Assembly (NCBI GenBank): GCA_013215525.1
Contig: JABSQY010000081.1
Coordinates: 1-7,769, forward strand
Length of the DNA stretch: 7,769 nucleotides
Direction: 5' to 3'
Source: Nanoarchaeales archaeon
Lineage (GTDB): Archaea; Nanobdellota; Nanobdellia; Woesearchaeales; UBA583
Shown here: one piece after another, positions 1 to 5,946 of the stretch
Layout of the letters: each line of letters starts with the position of its first letter
Numbering within the stretch: position 1 is the first letter of the stretch
Notes under the pieces: model-generated
What the model was told of the DNA's origin: nothing
Databases searched by the model: none
What the model saw: only the letters and a program-made list of their open reading frames with translations
Translations under genes and position numbers: made by a program

Positions 1-1021
1 CAGAAATTCTACAATATTTACTAAATCCTAAAAGTGATAAAATACAAATTATTGAAAGTATTAATAATATTGATACTAATTTTTTATTAGATGAGTGATT
101 TAAATAATATTTATTTTTATCTACTTCAACTATTACACATAATCCAGTTTCTAGTATATAGTGGTGAGCTCCAAAAACTTTTTTATTTTCATAATTAGAA
201 TAAATACTACTTTGTTTAATTTGTGTGTATTTATCTCCACGTAATTTTTGATAATAATTATTATAACTATCAAAACAGTCCACATACATTTGAGTATCAA
301 TTTTAGTTACAATTTTATTACTTCTATCAATCATATTATTAATTATTGTTCCATCTCTATTTACTAAATAAATATTTGTTGATACAATATCTGAACTTGG
401 ATTTTGAAAATTATTTACAACTTTTGACTCAATTTGTTTATTATCAATTTGAAGGGCAATTATTCCAAGCATCTCTTTTTTATTTTCAATTGTTTTAGAA
501 TTAACTAATATGGGGGAAGTTACAAACACCGATAAAAAATCTTCATCTCCATAATAACCTGGATCAAATATCCCAACACCAAAATCTTTTTTGACTTTAT
601 GGAATATTTCTCCATATTTTGTTGATTTAAATTGTTCTTGATTTAAATCAACTCCTTGAGTAATATCTTTTTTTGCAGACCATAATATTTTTCCATCAAT
701 ATCCATTAATACTAAATCTATGTATTCATTTGTTTTCCAATAAAAAATTAATTTATCATTTATTTGTTCATTGAGTGATGTTCCATCTGATGAAAATAAA
801 TTTATAATCTCTGGCGAATTTGCTAAATATTCTAAATCATTTTTTCTTTCATCTAAAAACATGCCTACACGTTCTGATTTTGATTGAGCTATACTTTGTA
901 GATGATTTAAAATTTCTTTTTCTAAAGAATAATTATTAAAATCTTTATTATATACAATAAAACTTGAGAAACTAATAAAAATAATTGTAAATCCCAAAAT
1001 TAATATTTTAAGTAACTTCAT
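1..1021 (-). CDS. dCache-domain membrane sensor, C-terminus cut by the window edge
   Basis: The ATG is at 1021-1019 and the frame stays open for 340 codons to base 1, so the 3' part is missing. The product starts with a transmembrane helix (about residues 4-24). A mostly polar extracytoplasmic region of about 290 residues follows, then a second hydrophobic helix (about 314-332), after which the window ends. The extracytoplasmic part has the look of a double Cache domain: a long helix (33-62), a strand-turn-strand LVLMDIDGKILWS (103-115), and a membrane-proximal repeat NIYLVNRDGTIINN (216-229). Such domains bind small ligands and normally feed a HAMP, chemoreceptor, kinase or GGDEF module; that output part is not visible. 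It lies 2 nt downstream of the Ig-like gene and is almost certainly cotranscribed with it. The Cache assignment is from fold pattern, not from a search. The start is forced because an in-frame TAA lies 9 nt upstream. Confidence 0.75.
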   Translation of the reverse strand, partial: MKLLKILILGFTIIFISFSSFIVYNKDFNNYSLEKEILNHLQSIAQSKSERVGMFLDERKNDLEYLANSPEIINLFSSDGTSLNEQINDKLIFYWKTNEYIDLVLMDIDGKILWSAKKDITQGVDLNQEQFKSTKYGEIFHKVKKDFGVGIFDPGYYGDEDFLSVFVTSPILVNSKTIENKKEMLGIIALQIDNKQIESKVVNNFQNPSSDIVSTNIYLVNRDGTIINNMIDRSNKIVTKIDTQMYVDCFDSYNNYYQKLRGDKYTQIKQSSIYSNYENKKVFGAHHYILETGLCVIVEVDKNKYYLNHSSNKKLVSILLILSIICILSLLGFSKYCRIS

Positions 1022-1023
1022 TT

Positions 1024-1563
1024 TTATTTACTTTTCCTCCTTAAAACTAAATAAGTTAATAACCCTAAAATCATAACTACTATAACTATTACAATACTTG
1101 TAGGAAGAGTATTAGATTCTGATTTAAGTTTTCCAATTGTAAATATTTGTGAAAATTTATCAGATACATCAACATTGTATACAGATTCATAAATTACTTC
1201 ATACTCACCATTTGGTAAATTTAAACCTTTAAACTCTTCAAATGAAGTAAGAATTACATTTTCAGTTTGAACTGTAATTTCCCCACTAAAAACTTTAATT
1301 TCATTTTTATTATTATCTAATAAAATTAATTTATAATCAACGGGTGTTGGTTGACTTCCAAAACTTGCAAAAGTTATAATTCCGGATAAATCATCAATAC
1401 TACTGATTAATGTTTCATCAATTGTAAATGTAATATCAAATAATTGGTCTGGAACTTCTGCATCTAAAGAAGTTAAATTTCCAAACAAAAAAATTATGAA
1501 AAATAAAAATATAGTAAAACCTAATAAAGTATGTTTAATGGTGACATTATGTGATTTTATCAT
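1024..1563 (-). CDS. Small membrane-anchored Ig-like (beta-sandwich) surface protein
   Basis: 179 residues. An N-terminal hydrophobic helix (about 12-30) is a signal peptide or anchor. The middle (about 41-143) is rich in beta strands and resembles an Ig-like or fibronectin-like sandwich: LFDITFTIDETLISS, ITFASFGSQPTPVDYKLILLD, then a LPNGEYEVIYESVYNVDVSDKF stretch and a final IFTIG strand. A second helix (154-174) is followed by a basic RRKSK tail, which would face the cytoplasm. I associate this strand pattern (ITF..., SFGxxPTPV, LPxGxY, VxVxDxF) with short surface proteins of DPANN archaea; this is recollection, not a search. Its stop is 2 nt from the ATG of the dCache sensor, suggesting the two act together, perhaps as a surface module with its receptor. 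Molecular function is unknown. A TATA-like element about 25 nt upstream suggests a leaderless mRNA. Confidence 0.8.
   Translation of the reverse strand: MIKSHNVTIKHTLLGFTIFLFFIIFLFGNLTSLDAEVPDQLFDITFTIDETLISSIDDLSGIITFASFGSQPTPVDYKLILLDNNKNEIKVFSGEITVQTENVILTSFEEFKGLNLPNGEYEVIYESVYNVDVSDKFSQIFTIGKLKSESNTLPTSIVIVIVVMILGLLTYLVLRRKSK
1036..1040 (-). promoter_or_regulatory. Shine-Dalgarno-like GGAGG for the dCache gene
   Basis: GGAGG on the minus strand lies inside the last Arg-Arg codons of the upstream gene, 14 nt before the sensor ATG. The spacing is longer than usual, so its use is uncertain. No comparable GGAGG precedes the promoter-proximal genes of this window. Confidence 0.45.
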
Positions 1564-1582
1564 TTTTATAGTATATGTGTAA

Positions 1583-1593
1583 ATTATTTAATG
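1583..1593 (-). promoter_or_regulatory. TATA-box-like element for the Ig-like/dCache operon
   Basis: Minus-strand CATTAAATAAT is centred about 25 nt upstream of the ATG at 1563, the spacing expected of a leaderless archaeal transcript. It is one of the weaker TATA matches in the window. Confidence 0.4.
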
Positions 1594-1611
1594 AGATTAA
1601 ATAATAATTAA

Positions 1612-2478
1612 TTATGGATTATTTTTTTTCTTTTTTGTTGAAGTTTTATTTTTTCTTTTTATGTTCTGGTTTTTATGTTCTGGTTTTTTAACTATATTTT
1701 TTTTTGAAATATCTTTGTTATTTATTTTTGCTTTTTTAACATTAATTGCTTCTTTTGCAAGTCTATTTGATTTTTTTAATTCTTTTGTTAAAGAATCAAT
1801 TTCTTTTGTTTTCTCATCAATTACTCTATTATGTTCTTCAACTCTGTTAAAATTCTCCTGATTTAATTCCTCTTTTCTTTTTAACTCAATTAATTTTTTT
1901 TCATTTAGTTCATTTCTTTCTAAAATTAAATCTCTTTGTTTTTGATTTTGAATTTCTCTTATTCTAATTGATTTAGCTTCTTTTTCTGAAACTTTATTTC
2001 TTTGAGTAATTTGATTTCTATCTTTTGTATTTGAAGATTCAATAGATCTAATGTGATTAAAATTTGAATTTATTTTATTTTTTAATTCTTTAATTTTAGT
2101 TAAGTTATCTTTTTTAACTCCTTCAATTTGATCAATTTTTTCCCTGTGTAATTTTTCTAAAGTATCTAAATCTTCAGATAATTTTGATAAGTCGTCAAAA
2201 TCATGACCCATCAAATGACTATCAGTCACATAATCTTCAGCCTCAGAATCAGTTAAGTCATAATTATCAGATCTAGACTTTAAATTAATGTTTTGTAATA
2301 TTTTTGAGATTAAAACTCCAATTAAAAAAAAAGTTGCAATAATTAATATCCAGTATGATTGAAAATAATACGATAAACTTTCTATGAATTCATTTGATGT
2401 TGCAAATGCACTATTTATTACTAATGGAAATAACATTAATAAATTTACTTTGGTTCTATTTTTTTTATAATCTAACAT
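1612..2478 (-). CDS. Signal/TM-anchored, lysine-rich coiled-coil protein of unknown function
   Basis: 288 residues, not recognised as a family. The N-terminus looks like a signal peptide (hydrophobic 11-26, possible cleavage after AFA at residue 26), followed about 16 residues later by a transmembrane helix (about 42-60). An acidic linker (about 72-108) contains closely spaced Asp/Glu, then a long charged region (about 95-250) with heptad-like Leu/Ile spacing predicts a coiled coil. The tail (about 248-288) is very rich in Lys and Asn and could touch nucleic acid or acidic lipid. One reading is a single-pass protein with a large coiled coil in the cytoplasm; the reverse orientation is possible. 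Similarity to SMC or myosin-type proteins would be compositional only. A TATA box sits 26 nt upstream of the ATG. The last 20 codons include a 14-bp tandem duplication that sets the reading frame of the tail. Confidence 0.75.
   Translation of the reverse strand: MLDYKKNRTKVNLLMLFPLVINSAFATSNEFIESLSYYFQSYWILIIATFFLIGVLISKILQNINLKSRSDNYDLTDSEAEDYVTDSHLMGHDFDDLSKLSEDLDTLEKLHREKIDQIEGVKKDNLTKIKELKNKINSNFNHIRSIESSNTKDRNQITQRNKVSEKEAKSIRIREIQNQKQRDLILERNELNEKKLIELKRKEELNQENFNRVEEHNRVIDEKTKEIDSLTKELKKSNRLAKEAINVKKAKINNKDISKKNIVKKPEHKNQNIKRKNKTSTKKKKNNP
1656..1688 (-). repeat. 14-bp tandem repeat inside a coding tail (2.4 copies)
   Basis: On the minus strand the unit AAAAACCAGAACAT occurs twice in a row, followed by AAAAA. 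Because 14 is not a multiple of three, the two copies are read in different frames (KPEH, then KNQNI). Confidence 0.9.
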
Positions 2479-2498
2479 ATGTTTTAAACAACTTATAT

Positions 2499-2509
2499 CT
2501 ATATAAAAA
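2499..2509 (-). promoter_or_regulatory. TATA box for the coiled-coil protein gene
   Basis: Minus-strand TTTTTATATAG is centred about 26 nt upstream of the ATG at 2478, consistent with leaderless transcription. Confidence 0.6.
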
Positions 2510-2602
2510 CATTGTTTAGATTATTTCCATTTATGTGTAGAATAGTTTCAGAATGAAAGTTAAAAAAGATTCTAGAAAAAACATAACTTTAATTATTTAA
2601 TT

Positions 2603-2635
2603 CAAAAAATTATTAAAAAAAATAAAGTGAAAAAT
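2603..2635 (-). terminator. Poly-T terminator downstream of rfcL
   Basis: About 10-40 nt past the rfcL stop the minus strand carries T-rich runs, including one of eight T and one of six T. Archaeal RNA polymerase terminates on such oligo-U tracts without needing a hairpin. Confidence 0.5.
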
Positions 2636-2645
2636 ATAATGTATT

Positions 2646-4007
2646 CTATAATACATCTACAAGAGATTTTCGTACACTATCATCAATTCCTAATTTCTCA
2701 TTTCTATCAAATGTTTCTTTGAATTCTTTATTGTTGTTGTATATTATTGAAAAGTATTTGATATCATCTTTACGTGTACGCTTTGCACTTCGTCCGTAAA
2801 TCTTTGATAATTTTTCAATAAATTTTTCTGGGTCATCTTTTGCTTTTTGGATTTTTGTTCGTACTCCAAGCGCTGCCATTTTATTATTATAAATCCACTT
2901 TTTTAAAATTCTTGTATTTCTATCAAACTTTATAACTTTCTTTGGCGTATCTTTTGCAGCTGATACTCCATATGTTAAATAGAAATTTACATAAACTAAA
3001 TATCTCCAGTACTGCCATTTCATAATTCTTCCTTTGTAAATATTTGCTTTAGACAATTCATTAAATGCTTGAATCATTCCTTTTGTTCCGTATACTTTTG
3101 GAATGTTTTCTTCTACATATAACATTAATTCATCTATATTAATATCTGTATTAAAACCTGAAAAGTATGCATCTTCTGGATATGAATAAAAAACTTTTTG
3201 TAGTAGGTTTTCAATTTTCTTTTTATAATCTCTAATTTCTAAATTATTTTCTGTTTCAAATTTACCTTCAAAAACTGATGCTTGTAAATCGTTTATGAAA
3301 CCTCTGATATCAAATGTTGCTCTTTCTTCGATAAATTCTGTTAATTTAGTTTGGTCGAATTCTACATCTTCTGCTTTAAAAATTTTCTTTGCGATTTGGT
3401 CTAATAACTCTTGAGAATGGTTTTCAAAATCAATATATATTGATAACTTTTTTAAGGCTTTGATTTTGTCGGATGTGCTGTCGTTTGCTGTAAAGCAGAT
3501 TGGATATTTAGACTTTTTAATTAGTTTTGTAATAGTTGCTAATCCTCCTCTATCTTTTGTTCCTGAAACTCCGTCTGCTTCATCGATTAAGATTAATTTC
3601 TCTTGACCGAATAGAGATTTTTGTTTCATTACATCTCCAACTGATTCTTCGATTGATTTTTTATTTCTTGCATCTGATGCGTTTAATTCGAAGATTTCGA
3701 AGTTGAATTTTTTTGCTAAAAGGTTAATTGTTGTGGTTTTTCCTGAACCTGCTTGTCCTGCTAGAAGTAAAGCTTTTCCTGGTTTGAAATTTTCAATGAA
3801 ATCTAATATTTTTTGAATTTCAGATGTTACAATTAAGTCATCGAAAGAATTAAGTTGGTATTTTAAAAACCAAGGAAGGTATCGTTCTGAATTATCTATT
3901 TTTAACCCAGATGTGATTTCTTCAATATTTAATTCTAAATTTTTATCATCTACGGCGAAGATAGTTTTTACTTCTGGTAGTTCTACTCCGAATTTTGATA
4001 AGTCCAT
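2646..4007 (-). CDS. rfcL: Replication factor C large subunit (archaeal clamp loader)
   Basis: 453 residues. RfcL, with the small RFC subunits, uses ATP to load the PCNA clamp at primer-template junctions. Visible motifs: a diverged RFC box PWFLKYQLNSFDDLI (45-59), Walker A GQAGSGKT (84-91), the family block FELNASDARN (106-115), Walker B LILIDEAD (138-145), sensor 1 FTAND (172-176) and a sensor-2-like DIRGFINDLQ (233-242). The rest matches the helical collar region and a basic C-terminus. Length is near the usual 450-500. Two oddities: about 44 residues precede the RFC box, which in most relatives starts within the first few residues, and no PCNA-interacting (PIP) motif is seen at the C-terminus, which ends in KSLVDVL. 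The start is supported by a TATA box 25-26 nt upstream. No small-subunit gene is in the window. Confidence 0.93.
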   Translation of the reverse strand: MDLSKFGVELPEVKTIFAVDDKNLELNIEEITSGLKIDNSERYLPWFLKYQLNSFDDLIVTSEIQKILDFIENFKPGKALLLAGQAGSGKTTTINLLAKKFNFEIFELNASDARNKKSIEESVGDVMKQKSLFGQEKLILIDEADGVSGTKDRGGLATITKLIKKSKYPICFTANDSTSDKIKALKKLSIYIDFENHSQELLDQIAKKIFKAEDVEFDQTKLTEFIEERATFDIRGFINDLQASVFEGKFETENNLEIRDYKKKIENLLQKVFYSYPEDAYFSGFNTDINIDELMLYVEENIPKVYGTKGMIQAFNELSKANIYKGRIMKWQYWRYLVYVNFYLTYGVSAAKDTPKKVIKFDRNTRILKKWIYNNKMAALGVRTKIQKAKDDPEKFIEKLSKIYGRSAKRTRKDDIKYFSIIYNNNKEFKETFDRNEKLGIDDSVRKSLVDVL

Positions 4008-4026
4008 AACAATAATTCGATTTATT

Positions 4027-4036
4027 GGTATATAAA
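4027..4036 (-). promoter_or_regulatory. TATA box for rfcL
   Basis: Minus-strand TTTATATACC is centred 25-26 nt before the rfcL ATG at 4007, giving a leaderless transcript. Its plus-strand reading (TATATAAAG) is also TATA-like, so the site could fire both ways. Confidence 0.65.
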
Positions 4037-4075
4037 GTTTTGTTGTTATTTCAAATTCTTTGTTTTAATATTTTG

Positions 4076-4314
4076 CTCCTCACTTTGTGGAGTCAAGAAA
4101 TGAAAAATTTCTAAGCCGTTTTGAAATGAAAGCTTTCAAAAAGTTTCCATATTGTGCCACTAGCACTAAATTTATTTGGGTATCGGATATAGCGATGCTA
4201 TAAATCCGCCCAAAGAAATTCAGTACTATTGACAAAATCTGAAAACGAAGTTTGAATTGGGGCGAAATTGGCTGTCGCGTATGTTTCTGCCTTTGCGTTT
4301 ATATCTTCGAGGAG
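4076..4314 (-). ncRNA. Candidate structured RNA upstream of rfcL
   Basis: This non-coding stretch is visibly richer in G and C than its surroundings, a common mark of structured RNA in AT-rich genomes. On the minus strand CUCCUC (4314-4309) can pair with GAGGAG (4081-4076), closing a domain of about 240 nt. Inside it sits a very long hairpin (4143-4246, separate entry) extended by UUCAAA/UUUGAA (4251-4256 with 4135-4140), and AGCC (4270-4273) can meet GGCU (4114-4117). Smaller hairpins lie at 4094-4110 and 4120-4141. I found no RNase P, SRP, tRNA or snoRNA signature. A transposon remnant, such as a hairpin MITE, is the main alternative. The ends are approximate and no clear promoter was found. 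Confidence 0.45.
4143..4246 (-). repeat. 104-nt hairpin, 44 bp, with minus-strand-specific G-U pairs
   Basis: Arms 4209-4246 and 4143-4180 plus inner helices 4204-4208/4184-4188 and 4197-4201/4189-4193 form 44 pairs around a 3-nt loop (4194-4196). There are four single mismatches, a 3-nt bulge (4181-4183) and a 2-nt bulge (4202-4203). Four positions (4147/4242, 4157/4232, 4164/4225, 4168/4221) are G-U wobbles if the minus strand is transcribed but A-C mismatches on the plus strand; none favours plus. Confidence 0.8.
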
Positions 4315-4344
4315 TCTAATATGTTCGAGTGCGGGATTGTATCA

Positions 4345-4430
4345 TTTTTGAAAATTGTGAAGAGTGATAGCGATGATTATTTTTCAAAAATTCTATATTT
4401 AATCTTTCTTGTAATCAAAGAAAGATATAG
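4345..4430. repeat. Two adjacent hairpins in the rfcL-GNAT gap
   Basis: TTTTTGAAAA at 4345-4354 pairs perfectly with 4381-4390 around a 26-nt loop. TCTTTCTT at 4403-4410 pairs with 4418-4425, and the helix continues after a 5-nt bulge as CTATA 4393-4397 with 4426-4430. They continue the run of inverted repeats filling this gap. No strand preference can be read from them. Confidence 0.6.
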
Positions 4431-4435
4431 TTATT

Positions 4436-4492
4436 AATTATGTTTTTTAATTTGTTTAGCGTAGCGTTAAGAACAGATTGAAAAACATAATT
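4436..4492 (+). terminator. 22-bp stem-loop, plus-strand biased; possible terminator or RNA end
   Basis: Positions 4436-4457 pair with 4471-4492 with no mismatches if three G-U pairs (4448/4480, 4452/4476, 4457/4471) are allowed; the loop is 13 nt. All three are wobbles only on the plus strand, and TTTT follows at 4491-4494. It could end a plus-strand transcript. It also lies just past the GNAT stop and might protect that mRNA's 3' end. Confidence 0.45.
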
Positions 4493-4516
4493 TTCTACTT
4501 TACTAGGAAACTAAAG

Positions 4517-4978
4517 TTATAATATTTTTTCCATTTTCCACTCTTCATGTTTAACATCATTAATTTTTGAATGAACTTTTTTTATTATTTTATATCCTTT
4601 AGATTCATAAAATGATTTTGCAGTTAAACTTGATTCTAAAGTAATCTTGTTTAAATTTAAATTTTTTGCTTCTTTTTCTAATTTTTCTAAAATTTTAGAT
4701 GCAATACCTTTTCCTTGATAATCTTTATGAGTATATAATCTGAAGATTTCACCACTATGTCCCATATCTCCAAAACCTACAATAATATTATCTAACTCAA
4801 CTACATAAGAAATATTATTTTGTAGAGTTTTTAATAAATTAGAATAATTATCTAATATCCCTGGCCATGTTTCAATTTGTTCATTACTATAATCTTTACT
4901 ATTAATAGTTCTAATAGTTTCTTCATGTAATTTACTTATAGATTTTTCATCACCTAATTTGAATTTTCTAAGTTCCAT
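4517..4978 (-). CDS. GNAT-family N-acetyltransferase (YafP-like)
   Basis: 153 residues, the normal size of a single-domain GNAT enzyme. These transfer the acetyl group of acetyl-CoA to an amine of a small molecule or protein. The acetyl-CoA pyrophosphate-binding motif A is clear: strand EIFRLYTHKDY (77-87) leading into QGKGIA (88-93) and helix SKILEKLEKEAK. Motif B is TLESSLTAKSFYESKGYK (113-130). The N-terminal TIRTINSKDYSNEQIETWPG (21-40) resembles YafP-type acetyltransferases, where a helix with an Asn-x-x-Asp-Tyr element precedes a conserved Trp. The substrate cannot be deduced. It is a single transcription unit whose TATA box overlaps the end of the recombinase remnant upstream, with ATG about 25 nt from the TATA centre, suggesting leaderless translation. 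Confidence 0.88.
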   Translation of the reverse strand: MELRKFKLGDEKSISKLHEETIRTINSKDYSNEQIETWPGILDNYSNLLKTLQNNISYVVELDNIIVGFGDMGHSGEIFRLYTHKDYQGKGIASKILEKLEKEAKNLNLNKITLESSLTAKSFYESKGYKIIKKVHSKINDVKHEEWKMEKIL

Positions 4979-4998
4979 ATAAATGTTTTAAAAAATAA

Positions 4999-5007
4999 GT
5001 ATTTAAA
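4999..5007 (-). promoter_or_regulatory. TATA box for the GNAT gene
   Basis: Minus-strand TTTAAATAC is centred about 25 nt upstream of the ATG at 4978. It begins only 10 nt past the stop codon of the duplicated recombinase tail, so that fragment supplies the upstream promoter context. Confidence 0.55.
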
Positions 5008-5016
5008 TTTTAATTT

Positions 5017-5097
5017 TTATTCCAAAGGACTATTAATCTTTTTTAATTCATTATTACTTACGTTTGTATATATTTGAGTGAACTTTGTACCAAACAT
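5017..5097 (-). pseudogene. Remnant second copy of the tyrosine recombinase 3' end
   Basis: The minus strand encodes TQIYTNVSNNELKKINSPLE followed by TAA (5079-5017), identical in all 20 residues and the stop to the end of the full recombinase gene (5193-5131). Nine of the 21 codons, including the stop in the count, differ, all synonymously; Ser TCG versus AGT differs at three bases. The catalytic-Tyr codon is included. Upstream, GGTACAAAGTTCACT still resembles the GGACACAGTTCACTAG of the full gene (LGHSSLE) but about 10 nt are missing, so homology fades near 5092. An ATG at 5097 could give a 26-residue peptide, but the catalytic domain is absent. Best read as a relic of a related but diverged recombinase gene. 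Confidence 0.85.
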
Positions 5098-5126
5098 TCG
5101 CACGGTGAAGGTTTCGTTTCACTCAA
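5074..5126. repeat. 53-bp imperfect palindrome next to the recombinase stop
   Basis: TTGAGTGAA (5074-5082) pairs with TTCACTCAA (5118-5126). Inside, AAAC (5092-5095) pairs with GTTT (5111-5114), and TTCGC (5097-5101) pairs with GTGAA (5105-5109, one G-T) around an ACG loop, with an unpaired internal loop between the two helices. It starts 4 nt after the recombinase stop codon. It could be a recombination site, a terminator or a dispersed repeat. It lacks the canonical attC core sequences. Confidence 0.6.
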
Positions 5127-5130
5127 GCCT

Positions 5131-5946
5131 TTATTCTAACGGCGAATTTATTTTTTTCAATTCATTGTTACTAACATTTGTATATATTTGAGTCGTTTCT
5201 AGTGAACTGTGTCCTAGTAATACTTGTATGTATCTTATATCAACTCCTGCTTCTAGTAGGTGTGTTGCGAAACTGTGACGCAAAGTGTGGATGTGTACGT
5301 CCTTTGTCATATTACTTTCTACTTTTGCTTTTTCAATTACTTTTTGTATGGAGCGTCCTGACATTGGTGCGCCTTGTTTGTTTACAAATACAAAGCCATC
5401 TTTAGTTTTATATTTTGTAAATTCTTTTAGTTTGTTTGACATCAATTGTGACATGATAGTCATTCTATCTTTTCCACCTTTTCCATCTCTAATCCAAATT
5501 ACTTTTTCATCGAATTCTAAATGTTTAACTTTTAATTTTAGAGCTTCGCTCAGACGTAATCCAGAACCATAATATAACTCAAACATAAGTCTATGTTTTG
5601 GATTTAATACTACATTAAATAATCTTTTGATTTCTTCTTTGTTTAGAACTTGTGGTGTGCTTCGTTTAATTTTAGGAGTTTTAATTTCTATTTTTTTTCC
5701 TAATAAATCATTATAGAAAAAGAGCAGTGCCGACTTGATTAGCGCGATTGATTTTGTGGACAGGCCTTGATCCATTTTATCTGCTAGATATAATTTTATG
5801 TCGTCTTGTGTTACTTGTTCTGGAACTAGCTGTGTCCTTGTTAGGAACTGGCTGTTGTATAACGTGTACACTTTTGATGTTAAAGGTGAAAATCCTCTAA
5901 GCCTTACTTCTATTTTTATTTTATTTATTGCATCTATTTGGTTCAT
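5131..5946 (-). CDS. xerA: XerA-like tyrosine recombinase/integrase
   Basis: 271 residues, close to archaeal XerA. The family cuts and rejoins DNA at specific sites through a 3'-phosphotyrosine intermediate; archaeal XerA resolves chromosome dimers at dif. The N-terminal core-binding (SAM-like) domain spans about 1-90 and the catalytic domain about 98-265. Catalytic residues are all present: Arg131 (GSGLRLSE), Lys156 (GKGGKDR), His220 and Arg223 (HTLRHS), His246 (LGHSS) and nucleophile Tyr255 (TTQIYT). It lacks the extra patch of integron integrases. The frame has no earlier start back to a TAA at 5994-5992. No Shine-Dalgarno sequence is seen; the start overlaps the stop of a 15-codon upstream ORF as ATGA. 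A diverged copy of its last codons follows. Whether it is the housekeeping XerA or the integrase of a mobile element cannot be settled here. Confidence 0.9.
   Translation of the reverse strand: MNQIDAINKIKIEVRLRGFSPLTSKVYTLYNSQFLTRTQLVPEQVTQDDIKLYLADKMDQGLSTKSIALIKSALLFFYNDLLGKKIEIKTPKIKRSTPQVLNKEEIKRLFNVVLNPKHRLMFELYYGSGLRLSEALKLKVKHLEFDEKVIWIRDGKGGKDRMTIMSQLMSNKLKEFTKYKTKDGFVFVNKQGAPMSGRSIQKVIEKAKVESNMTKDVHIHTLRHSFATHLLEAGVDIRYIQVLLGHSSLETTQIYTNVSNNELKKINSPLE

Larger units (their letters stand above)
5017..5193 (-). repeat. Direct repeat of the recombinase gene end (5017-5079 and 5131-5193)
   Basis: Two 63-bp units on the same strand, 114 bp apart, agree at 52 of 63 bases by eye. The first 17 bases in the gene direction (ACTCAAATATATACAAA) are identical. 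They flank a 51-bp segment that holds most of an imperfect palindrome. Confidence 0.9.

Noticed and set aside
2553..2600. Plus-strand 15-codon ORF MKVKKDSRKNITLII between two minus-strand genes
   Set aside because: Too short, with no clear promoter or ribosome site, and expected by chance in AT-rich DNA.
4080..4343. Two overlapping minus-strand open frames (about 72 codons ending at 4082-4080 and about 48 codons ending at 4200-4198) with protein-like composition
   Set aside because: The longer has no ATG near its start and the shorter has none, and they overlap each other and the 44-bp hairpin. A decayed element cannot be excluded, but the pairing evidence favours RNA.
4252..4437. Plus-strand 61-codon frame starting at TTG in the rfcL-GNAT gap
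   Set aside because: It has a TTG start and an unusual Cys/Phe-rich product, and it crosses several inverted repeats that explain the sequence better.
4301..4495. RNase P RNA suggested by plus-strand GAGGAGTCT and a later AACAGATTG
   Set aside because: The two do not form a P4 helix, spacing is too short, and the conserved core is incomplete on both strands.
5074..5126. Integron attC site
   Set aside because: The RYYYAAC and GTTRRRY cores are missing and the adjacent recombinase lacks the extra patch of integron integrases.
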